From Actinomycetes bacterium (GTDB taxonomy: Bacteria; Actinomycetota; Actinomycetes; Streptosporangiales; Streptosporangiaceae), in the NCBI GenBank assembly GCA_025964635.1, contig JAOPYP010000130.1:1-5014 (forward strand): DNA of 5,014 bases, in the 5' to 3' direction. Numbering within the stretch: the stretch's first letter is position 1; each line of letters starts with the position of its first letter. The translations under genes and the position numbers were made by a program. Below the pieces are notes generated by a model. It did no database searches and was not told the DNA's origin. It worked only from the letters and a program-made list of their open reading frames with translations. Below, one piece after another: positions 1 to 5,014 of this stretch.

Positions 1-846
1 TGGCTGCCCGGCCTGGCCGGGGGCACCACCAAGGTCGTCTTCGCGATCACCGAGCCGGATGCGGGCTCGAACACGCACCGGCTGTCCACCACCGCCACCC
101 GGGACGGCGACGCGTGGCTCCTGCGCGGCACCAAGTACTACATCTCCGGTGTCGACGAGGCGGATGCTCTGCTGGTCGTGGCCCGGACCGGGGCGGCGGG
201 GGCAGCTAATTCCCCGGACCGCAACGGGACCGCCTTGTCGCTGTTCATTGTCCCCGCGGACTCGCCCGGGCTGGACCGCACGGTGCTCCCGGTGGATCTG
301 CTGCTGCCCGAGAAGCAGTTCACGCTGCATTTCGACGACGTGCGGGTCGGCCCGGAGGCGCTGGTCGGCCACGAGGGCGAAGGGTTCCGGCAGATCTTCC
401 ACGGGCTCAACCCGGAGCGGGTCACCGGCGCCGCGCAGTGCGTGGGGATCGCGCGCTACGTGCTGGCCACCGCGGCCCGGTACGCCCGCGAGCGCCAGGT
501 GTGGGACGCGCCGATCGGCGCCCACCAGGGCGTGGCCCACCCGCTGGCCCGGGCGAAGATCGACACCGAGCTGGCCGCGCTGATGATCCGGCAGGCCTGC
601 TGGCAGCACGATCACGGCGAGCCGGCCGGCGAGTCCGCGAACATGGCCAAGTACGCGGCCGCGGAGGCCGCGATCGCCGCGGCGGACGCGGCCATGCAGA
701 CGCACGGCGGGAACGGCTTCGCCACCGAGTACGGGCTGATGCCGTACTGGGCCTCGGCCCGGCTGCTCCGCGTGGCGCCGGTGAACCGGGAAATGATCCT
801 CAACTACGTGGCCCAGCACAGCCTGGGCCTGCCCCGGTCTTATTAG
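1..846 (+). CDS. Acyl-CoA dehydrogenase, FadE-like (5' end outside window)
   Basis: This is the C-terminal 281 residues of an acyl-CoA dehydrogenase, the FAD enzyme that introduces the alpha,beta double bond into acyl-CoA in the cytoplasm. Reading frame 1 is open from the first base to TAG at 844-846. Visible signatures are the flavin/substrate-loop motif AITEPDAGSNT (fragment residues about 16-26), the middle beta domain up to about residue 120, and the C-terminal helical domain. That domain carries QTHGGNGFATEYG, whose Glu (codon 727-729, fragment residue 243) aligns with the catalytic base of medium-chain acyl-CoA dehydrogenase (GGNGFNTEYP). The family is usually 380-400 residues, so roughly 100-120 N-terminal residues lie upstream of the window. 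The C-terminus (PVNREMILNYV, ending LGLPRSY) differs from the usual YEGTSEIQR stretch but keeps the Arg. It lies 56 bases ahead of an acyl-CoA synthetase on the same strand, which suggests shared fatty or aromatic acid catabolism. Substrate unknown. Confidence 0.95.
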   Translation, partial: WLPGLAGGTTKVVFAITEPDAGSNTHRLSTTATRDGDAWLLRGTKYYISGVDEADALLVVARTGAAGAANSPDRNGTALSLFIVPADSPGLDRTVLPVDLLLPEKQFTLHFDDVRVGPEALVGHEGEGFRQIFHGLNPERVTGAAQCVGIARYVLATAARYARERQVWDAPIGAHQGVAHPLARAKIDTELAALMIRQACWQHDHGEPAGESANMAKYAAAEAAIAAADAAMQTHGGNGFATEYGLMPYWASARLLRVAPVNREMILNYVAQHSLGLPRSY

Positions 847-891
847 ACCGCCGCCTATCAGCCCGCCCGGCCAGGCCCGGACAGCACGACC

Positions 892-897
892 AGGGAG
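892..897 (+). promoter_or_regulatory. Ribosome binding site of the acyl-CoA synthetase
   Basis: AGGGAG lies 5 bases ahead of the GTG at 903. It decides the start of the synthetase: the frame stays open far upstream (to about 438, inside the dehydrogenase gene), but no other candidate start has such a site or an N-terminus that fits the family. Confidence 0.75.
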
Positions 898-902
898 ACC
901 CC

Positions 903-2492
903 GTGGACCTCGCGCGCAACCTCATCCAGCGGATTAACGTGGGCGACTCGCTGACCCGGTCCGCCGCCGCCCGCCCGGCCCACCTCGCCGTGGTGGACGG
1001 GCCGCGGCGGTGGACCTACGCGGAGTTCAACGCCTGGGTGAACCAGCTCGCGCGCGCCCTCGCCGCCCGTGGTTACCGGCGGGGTGACGCGCTGGGCCTG
1101 GCCTCGGCCAACAGCGCCGAGTTTCTCGCCGTGTACTTTGCGTGCGCCAAGCTCGGCCTGGTCTGCGTGCCCATCAACCTGGGCTGGCGGCCGGATGAGG
1201 TGGCCTACGTGCTGGACCACTCCGGGGCCCGGGGCCTGGTCGCCGAGAGCCAGCTGGTGGCGCACGTCCGCGAGGCCATCGTGAAGGTGTCGGCCATCGC
1301 GGACGTGTTCGTGGCGCCCGGGACCAGCGCCGCGTACGAGGTGGAGCCTGCCGACCGGTCGTGGAGCACCCTGGCCAGCCTGGCCGCGGGGTCCGCATCC
1401 GCGGCCGAGCCGGAGTGCTTCGTGGATGACCGGGACGCGCTCAGCTACCTCTACACCTCCGGCACCACGTCCTTCCCGAAAGGCGTCGTCGGCACGCACG
1501 TGGCGATCTACCTGGAATCCATGTCCAGCGCCCTGGATTCCGGCTGGAACGTCACCGACCGGTTCGCGGCCATGATGCCGATGTTCCACACCGCCCAGCT
1601 GAACGCGTTCTGCACGCCCGCCATCATGGTGGGCGCGACCATCCACGTGGTCCGCGGCTTCGATCCGGGCTCGCTGCTGGACCTCGTCGGGCAGGAGCGG
1701 ATCACCCAGGTGTTCGGGCTGCCGATGATGTTCCGGGCCATGCTCGACCACCCGTCGTTCGGCGGCCGCGACCTCTCCAGCCTGCGCCGCGCCGTCTACG
1801 CGATGGCGCCCATGCCGGACCAGCTGATCCGCCGCTGCCTGGACGGCTTCGGGTGCGACTTCGCGCTGTTGTTCGGGCAGACCGAGATGAGCCCGGTCAC
1901 CACGCTGTTCCGCCCGGAGCACCAGCTCTCGCACATTGGCGCGGTCGGCACGCCGATCACCGGCGTGCAGGTCGCGATCATGGGCCCGGACGGGGAGCTG
2001 CTCCGCCAGGGCGAGCAGGGCGAGATCGTCTATCGCGGGCCGAGCACGATGAGCGAGTACCTGCACAACGAGGAGGCCACCGCGGCGGCGTTCGCGCACG
2101 GCTGGTTCCACTCCGGGGACGTGGGCCGGTTCGGCGAGGACGGGGTGCTCTGGTTCGCTGACCGCTACAAGGACGTCATCAAGACCGGCGGCGAGAACGT
2201 GGCCTCGATCGAGGTGGAAAAGGCCGTGTACGCGGCCGAGCCGCGAGTCTCCGAGGTCGTGGTGGTCGGGTTGCCGCACGCGCACTGGACGGAGGCGATC
2301 ACCGCGGTGGTCGTGCCCAAGCCCGGCGAGACCATCGATCCCGCCGTCCTGCTCCGGGCCCTGCGCGGGGTGCTGGATGGCTACAAGGTGCCGAAGTCGG
2401 TGATCGTGGTGGAGGAGCTGCCCAAGACCTCCACCGGCAAGATCCAGAAGAACGTGGTCCGGGATCGGCACACCGCGCACTACGACGGCTGA
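903..2492 (+). CDS. AMP-forming acyl-CoA synthetase (FadD-like)
   Basis: A 529-residue member of the ANL adenylating superfamily, which activates a carboxylic acid with ATP to an acyl-adenylate and then transfers it to CoA. All core motifs are in order. The P-loop YTSGTTSFPKG is at residues 184-194 (the usual Gly after TT is Ser). MPMFHTAQ is at about 225-232. FGQTEMSP starts at 324, with the Mg/ATP-binding Glu at 328. GWFHSGD ends at the ribose-binding Asp 406. DRYKDVIKTGGENV carries Arg 421 at the hinge, and PKTSTGKIQK carries the adenylation Lys 513. Length is normal for the family. GTG start chosen from the AGGGAG site 5 bases upstream and the family-like N-terminus; stop TGA 2490-2492. 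No signal peptide or carrier domain is seen, so a free-standing cytoplasmic CoA ligase is most likely. The dehydrogenase just upstream is the natural next enzyme. Substrate (medium/long-chain fatty acid, cyclic or aromatic acid) cannot be decided from motifs; transfer to a carrier protein rather than CoA is the alternative. Confidence 0.93.
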   Translation: MDLARNLIQRINVGDSLTRSAAARPAHLAVVDGPRRWTYAEFNAWVNQLARALAARGYRRGDALGLASANSAEFLAVYFACAKLGLVCVPINLGWRPDEVAYVLDHSGARGLVAESQLVAHVREAIVKVSAIADVFVAPGTSAAYEVEPADRSWSTLASLAAGSASAAEPECFVDDRDALSYLYTSGTTSFPKGVVGTHVAIYLESMSSALDSGWNVTDRFAAMMPMFHTAQLNAFCTPAIMVGATIHVVRGFDPGSLLDLVGQERITQVFGLPMMFRAMLDHPSFGGRDLSSLRRAVYAMAPMPDQLIRRCLDGFGCDFALLFGQTEMSPVTTLFRPEHQLSHIGAVGTPITGVQVAIMGPDGELLRQGEQGEIVYRGPSTMSEYLHNEEATAAAFAHGWFHSGDVGRFGEDGVLWFADRYKDVIKTGGENVASIEVEKAVYAAEPRVSEVVVVGLPHAHWTEAITAVVVPKPGETIDPAVLLRALRGVLDGYKVPKSVIVVEELPKTSTGKIQKNVVRDRHTAHYDG

Positions 2493-2523
2493 CACCCGGA
2501 CCCGCTGGGGACGCCCGTCCATT

Positions 2524-2551
2524 GAGCTCAGCCTCGTCCGGTTGGCTGCTC
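2524..2551. terminator. Weak hairpin between convergent genes
   Basis: The 67-base gap between the stop codons of the converging synthetase and 282-residue gene contains GAGC-tc-AGCC (2524-2533) and GGCTGCTC (2544-2551). These pair as an 8-bp stem with a 2-base bulge and a 10-base loop. No T tract follows on either strand. A bidirectional terminator is expected here from the gene layout, but the structure is modest. A smaller GGAC/GTCC repeat at 2509-2520 has a loop of only four bases. Confidence 0.3.
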
Positions 2552-2559
2552 CCGGCCCG

Positions 2560-3408
2560 TTACTTCCTGGGCTTGTACCGGAGCCGCTTGCGGGCCAGCT
2601 CGCTCTTGCCGCTGCGCTCGTTGGCCGCGGCCGCTTGCCGGGCGGCCTCGAGGTCGGCCTGGGTCAGCAGCCCGTGGGTCAGCAGGTACTCGGCCAGCTC
2701 CCGCGGATGGCCGCGTTCCTTCCAGATCAGGCCCTGAAGCTGCTTCTTGTAGTCGGAGATGGCTCCCTCACCGCTGAGGTCCAGGGCGATGACGACCTCC
2801 ATCATCGGCACCGGCTGCGCGCCGGGCAGGCCGACGATGAGTTCCTGGTAGTGGTAGGCCATGGCCAGCCGGGCGGCGGTGTTCCGCGCGAACCAGGCCC
2901 GGACCCGGTCCGGGGCGTCGGGCCGCGGCGGGCTGCCCCGCCGGCCCGGGGCGCCGTTCGGCTGGACCCGCTTCTCCTGGGTCTCGGGCTGCTCGCGGCC
3001 GGGCACGCTGGGCGCGGCCGGCCGTTCCGCCGCTTCCAGCCGCAGCGGGAGCACCCAGCTGCCCACGCTGACCAGCCAGGTCCCGGCCTCCAGCACCACC
3101 GGCAGGGTCTCGAAGTGGTTGGCCGGGGCGACCGGCAGGACCTGCCGGGCCGCCTGCTGCACGGCCCGGTGATCCGTGGGGGTGCCCGGGGTGTGCGAGG
3201 CCAGGTAGACGGGATAGCTGGGGTCGCGGCTGAACAGCTCCCAGCGGTGGTGCACGTAACGCAGCCCCGCACAGCGCGGCGACCGGTGCAGGCTCAGGTC
3301 CTGGTTGCCGCTGAGCAGACTGCGGTCCAGCCAGGTGATCTCGTCGGGTGGGCAGTTCACCCACTCGCGTCGTCCGGCTGACCAGAGAAAAAGCTGCTCC
3401 ACCGCCAC
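2560..3408 (-). CDS. Uncharacterised protein: degenerate FHA-like domain plus helical, possibly winged-helix, C-terminus
   Basis: A 282-residue protein with no signal peptide or membrane segment, predicted cytosolic. I do not recognise a named family. Residues 1-125 look beta-rich. The run from DLSL (37-40) through YVHHRWELFSRDPSYPVYL (51-69) to LEAGTWLVSVGSWVLPLRL (106-124) resembles the strand order of an FHA fold (W-x-L, then L-x-x-G...v-x-V-G). It lacks the GR, SxxH and N-G residues that bind phosphothreonine. Residues 126-165 are a Pro/Arg-rich linker. Residues 166-260 are helical (AMAYHYQELIVG, MMEVVIALDLSGEGAISDYK, RELAEYLLTHGLLTQADL), a layout reminiscent of small winged-helix domains attached to actinobacterial FHA proteins. 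The last 18 residues are strongly basic. Start is GTG; a second in-frame GTG at 3402-3400 is possible. Stop TAA. It follows the FHA membrane protein gene by 68 bases on the same strand and probably acts with it. The domain assignments are inference; the gene itself is well supported. Confidence 0.85.
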   Translation of the reverse strand: MAVEQLFLWSAGRREWVNCPPDEITWLDRSLLSGNQDLSLHRSPRCAGLRYVHHRWELFSRDPSYPVYLASHTPGTPTDHRAVQQAARQVLPVAPANHFETLPVVLEAGTWLVSVGSWVLPLRLEAAERPAAPSVPGREQPETQEKRVQPNGAPGRRGSPPRPDAPDRVRAWFARNTAARLAMAYHYQELIVGLPGAQPVPMMEVVIALDLSGEGAISDYKKQLQGLIWKERGHPRELAEYLLTHGLLTQADLEAARQAAAANERSGKSELARKRLRYKPRK

Positions 3409-3420
3409 TATTGTGCCGTC

Positions 3421-3482
3421 CCCGGCTGGGTGAGTCGCCGGTATGGCCCGGGCCGGCGGGGCTCAGCCGGGGCGAGTCACCC
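3421..3482 (-). repeat. Two overlapping inverted repeats between the FHA gene and the 282-residue gene
   Basis: Repeat A pairs 3428-3439 (GGGTGAGTCGCC) with 3471-3482 (GGCGAGTCACCC), 11 of 12 positions, with a 31-base loop; its outer arm covers the TGA stop of the FHA gene. Repeat B pairs 3421-3428 (CCCGGCTG) with 3464-3471 (CAGCCGGG), perfect over 8 bp. The arms interleave, so the two stems cross: they are either mutually exclusive or form a pseudoknot. A GGCCCGGGCC palindrome sits in the loop at 3445-3454. No T tract follows on the minus strand, so this is not a classic terminator. Repeat B covers the G-rich stretch just ahead of the downstream GTG start, so translational control or attenuation is possible. 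High GC makes some chance pairing expected. Confidence 0.45.
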
Positions 3483-4694
3483 GATTTCCACCCGGGAGCC
3501 CGGCGCCTGCTCGTTGGTGCCCCAGCGGATCACGTCGCCGTCGTGCAGCGGCTGCTCCCCGGCGACCGAGGCGCCGTTCAGCGTCATCCCGTTCATGCCC
3601 AGGTTGGCGACCCACCACTGGCCATCGGAGTAGGTGAACCGGGCGTGCTCCCGGGACACCGTGGGCACGTCGGGGAGGCTGATGTCGACCTGCCCACGGC
3701 CAGCCCGGGCCCCGGACAGCCGGGTCTCCGAGACCCGGCCGCCGGTGATCACCCGGAGCGTCGGGATCATGCTGCGGGCCGGCTCGGCCACGGTGACCAG
3801 GCCGCTACTGCCGACGGTGGCCGCGGTGGCGGTGTCAGCCACGGGCGCCGACGTGGTGCGTCCATCACGGGCGAACGGCCAGCCGGTCCCGGTATCGGGA
3901 CCGGCTCCGGATCCGAGGCCTGCCCCGGCCGGGAAGAGACCGACCTGGGAGCCGGGCCGGGCCGCCTGGACCTCCGGCGGCACATACCCGGCCCCGGCGG
4001 GGGCGGGCTGGAAGCCGGACGAGGCGGCGGCCTGGAAGCCCGACGGCGGGCCGGCCTGGAACCCGGACGGCCCGGCTGGCTGGAACCCGGCGGCACCCAG
4101 CGGCCGGCCTTGCCGCAGCTGGTAGCGGCCCTCGGGCACGGACGGGTCGCTGACCAGGCTCACCTCAACCGGGCCGGGCCCGGCGAGGCGCGCCTCGTGC
4201 GCGGCCACCTGCTCCACGTACACCTCGGCGGCGCTCGTCTCGACCAGGCCGATGTCCATCCGCTCGCCCAGTGAGCCGAAGTCACGCGGGTTCAGCCGCA
4301 GCTCCACGGAGGTGGGGGCCAGCAGTGCGCCACTCGGGGTGACCACGAACACCTCGGGCAGGTGACGCAGGGCTAGCTGCAGCACTTCCTGGCCGTCGCG
4401 CCAGGGCCGGGTGGAGATCTGCCGGATCCAGGGGTGGTCCCTGGTCACCCCCAGGGCCCGCAGCGCGAGCACGGTCACCACGCCGAGAGCGGCCAGGAAC
4501 AGCAGCACCAGGGTGCCGCCAAGGAGCGATCCGGTCGCCGTCCACAGCACCACCCAGCCGACCGTGACGGCGGCAGCCACCGCCCACCGCCTGCGGTTGC
4601 GCCGCGGAGCGCCGGGCGGCTGCATCCGGGGCATCTGGCCGCGGGGTACCGGGGCACGAGAGGGCCTGGGGGGCGCCTCCATGCGATCTGACAT
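3477..4694 (-). CDS. Membrane-anchored FHA-domain protein (DUF3662/FhaA-like)
   Basis: A 405-residue protein expected to bind phosphothreonine peptides on the inner face of the membrane. Domains: a basic Pro-rich N-terminus (1-36, ending RRNRRR); two closely spaced hydrophobic helices (about 37-54 and 58-80), predicted as a hairpin with both ends in the cytoplasm; a region at about 95-195 with the pattern of the DUF3662/FhaA N-terminal domain (SVELRLNPRDF, then GPVEVSLVSDPSVPEGRYQL); a Gly/Pro/Ala-rich linker (196-305) with four GFQ repeats; and a C-terminal FHA domain (about 311-400). The FHA domain keeps its key residues: Gly332-Arg333, Ser347-Arg348-Glu349-His350, Asn368-Gly369. FHA partners are normally targets of Ser/Thr protein kinases such as PknA/PknB. 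ATG 4694 is chosen because AAGGA lies 7 bases ahead; extending upstream would read through the terminator of the preceding gene. Stop TGA 3479-3477. M. tuberculosis FhaA has the same DUF3662-linker-FHA order but, as far as I recall, no membrane hairpin. Confidence 0.92.
   Translation of the reverse strand: MSDRMEAPPRPSRAPVPRGQMPRMQPPGAPRRNRRRWAVAAAVTVGWVVLWTATGSLLGGTLVLLFLAALGVVTVLALRALGVTRDHPWIRQISTRPWRDGQEVLQLALRHLPEVFVVTPSGALLAPTSVELRLNPRDFGSLGERMDIGLVETSAAEVYVEQVAAHEARLAGPGPVEVSLVSDPSVPEGRYQLRQGRPLGAAGFQPAGPSGFQAGPPSGFQAAASSGFQPAPAGAGYVPPEVQAARPGSQVGLFPAGAGLGSGAGPDTGTGWPFARDGRTTSAPVADTATAATVGSSGLVTVAEPARSMIPTLRVITGGRVSETRLSGARAGRGQVDISLPDVPTVSREHARFTYSDGQWWVANLGMNGMTLNGASVAGEQPLHDGDVIRWGTNEQAPGSRVEIG
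3993..4088 (-). repeat. Four tandem 24-bp repeats coding GFQ-x5
   Basis: The linker of the FHA protein contains four units beginning Gly-Phe-Gln at residues 203, 211, 219 and 227, spaced exactly 8 residues (24 bases) apart. On the + strand, CTGGAA recurs at 4008, 4032, 4056 and 4080. Units differ in the five residues after GFQ, which are rich in Pro, Ala, Gly and Ser. This looks like a flexible spacer grown by tandem duplication. The flanking sequence does not continue the period. Confidence 0.85.
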
Positions 4695-4701
4695 CACACC
4701 G

Positions 4702-4706
4702 TCCTT
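4702..4706 (-). promoter_or_regulatory. Ribosome binding site of the FHA protein gene
   Basis: AAGGA on the minus strand, 7 bases ahead of ATG 4694. It fixes the start of the FHA protein in a frame that otherwise stays open about 66 codons further upstream. Confidence 0.8.
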
Positions 4707-4745
4707 GCGCGCAGGCCGCGGGCGCGGCCACCTGTTCGTCCCTCC

Positions 4746-4775
4746 ACGATGCGGATCCAGGTACCCGCAGGTCAA
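4746..4775 (-). promoter_or_regulatory. Candidate promoter of the FHA operon
   Basis: On the minus strand TTGACC (4775-4770) matches the actinobacterial -35 consensus. It is followed after 18 bases by CATCGT (4751-4746), a poor -10 box. This would place the transcript start near 4739, with a leader of about 45 bases to the ATG. A promoter is expected in the 168 bases between the upstream terminator and the gene; this is the best match seen, not a firm one. Confidence 0.3.
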
Positions 4776-4862
4776 CGGAATCGGCCCAGCTCCCAGACAA
4801 CTGGAAGTTTCCGTCCGCCCGTTTCCGCCGGGGCCGGGACTGGCTGGGGGGTGACCTTCCGG

Positions 4863-4886
4863 CGGGCCGGCCCGTAGGCCGGCCCG
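4863..4886 (-). terminator. Strong hairpin terminator after the HtrA-like protease gene
   Basis: A perfect 10-bp GC-only stem, CGGGCCGGCC (4863-4872) with GGCCGGCCCG (4877-4886). On the minus-strand transcript the loop is UACG closed by C-G, a stable UNCG-class tetraloop, starting 6 bases after the TGA of the protease gene. No U tract follows, which is usual for actinobacterial terminators. It separates the protease from the FHA operon. The loop orientation favours action on the minus-strand transcript. Confidence 0.8.
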
Positions 4887-4892
4887 AAACAC

Positions 4893-5014
4893 TCAGGCGG
4901 CGGGACCGCTGCCCAGCTGGACGGTCGCGGTGTGCGACTGCCCGGCCTGGTCGGTCCACCCGATGCTGATGGTGTCACCCGGGTGGTGCTTGGCCAGGGC
5001 CGACGAGACGCCCG
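4893..5014 (-). CDS. HtrA/DegP-like serine protease, C-terminal end (5' part outside window)
   Basis: Only the last 39 codons are present: the frame begins with the codon at 5012-5010 and ends at TGA 4895-4893. The peptide reads GVSSALAKHHPGDTISIGW (residues 1-19), then TDQAG, then HTATVQLGSGPAA at the end. The pattern 'L..ALA.H.PGD.V...W.D..G..HTA.V.L..GP' is the closing part of the PDZ domain of actinobacterial S1C (HtrA/PepD-type) secreted or membrane-bound proteases, which degrade or refold damaged envelope proteins. The catalytic domain lies beyond the window, so activity cannot be judged. The piece is too short to stand out as an open frame, but the motif fit and the terminator directly after its stop support it. 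A PDZ-only protein is the alternative. Confidence 0.82.
   Translation of the reverse strand, partial: GVSSALAKHHPGDTISIGWTDQAGQSHTATVQLGSGPAA

Noticed and set aside
847..891. GC-rich pairing (CCCGGCCAGGCCCGG) between dehydrogenase and synthetase as a terminator
   Set aside because: The complementary stretches leave too small a loop or too short a stem, and the close spacing with a good ribosome binding site favours an operon.
438..902. Upstream extension of the synthetase frame into the dehydrogenase gene
   Set aside because: The extension is Arg/Gly/Pro-rich, overlaps a clearly coding dehydrogenase frame, and GTG 903 has a good ribosome binding site and a family-like N-terminus.
858..2522. 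554-residue open frame on the minus strand opposite the synthetase
   Set aside because: It is a GC-bias shadow: composition rich in His, Arg, Gly and Val, no domain pattern, and the opposite strand carries a complete, motif-perfect enzyme.
2542..3381. 279-residue + strand frame opposite the 282-residue gene
   Set aside because: Low-complexity Arg/Gly/Pro/His composition without structure-like patterning; the minus frame has mixed hydrophobic/charged patterning like a real protein.
3348..4274. 308-residue + strand frame, and a second one at 3634-4125 with WKPDG-like repeats
   Set aside because: Both lie antisense to the FHA protein; the apparent repeats are the mirror of its 24-bp GFQ units.
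4803..4812. GGAAGTTTCC near-palindrome as an operator or ECF sigma promoter element ahead of the FHA gene
   Set aside because: Arms are only 4 bp, and no matching -10 element lies at a proper distance.
4695..4892. N-terminal extension of the FHA protein up to 4892
   Set aside because: It would translate through the hairpin terminator, has no ribosome binding site of its own, and bypasses the AAGGA site at ATG 4694.

Overview
The window looks like chromosomal DNA from a high-GC actinomycete, probably of the Pseudonocardiales/Streptomyces kind. G or C dominates third codon positions, GTG starts are used, and the gene families (FHA/DUF3662-like signalling protein, HtrA-type protease, FadE/FadD-like pair) are typical of actinobacteria. 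Genus-level placement is a guess. There are five genes: three complete and two cut by the window edges. No RNA genes, mobile elements or CRISPR arrays were seen.

Left part (1-2492, + strand): the C-terminal part of an acyl-CoA dehydrogenase, then, 56 bases downstream with a good ribosome binding site, a complete 529-residue AMP-forming acyl-CoA synthetase. They form a probable two-gene operon for activation and alpha,beta-dehydrogenation of a carboxylic acid. The substrate cannot be read from the sequence.

Right part (2560-5014, - strand), in order of transcription: the last 39 residues of an HtrA/DegP-like serine protease (end of its PDZ domain), followed by a strong hairpin terminator with a UACG tetraloop. 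Next is a 405-residue membrane-anchored FHA protein with two N-terminal membrane helices, a DUF3662/FhaA-like domain, a Gly/Pro-rich linker with four 8-residue repeats, and a C-terminal phosphothreonine-binding FHA domain. Last is a 282-residue protein with an apparently degenerate FHA-like N-terminal domain and a helical, possibly winged-helix, C-terminal domain. The last two genes are 68 bases apart and probably co-transcribed. The gap contains two overlapping inverted repeats that could hide the ribosome binding site of the second gene.

The two halves converge on a 67-base gap (2493-2559) holding a weak hairpin. The most interesting part is the FHA pair: a membrane FHA sensor and a cytosolic FHA-like/helical partner, which may form a Ser/Thr-kinase-linked signalling module. 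That role is inference. All gaps without a gene are shorter than 200 bases.
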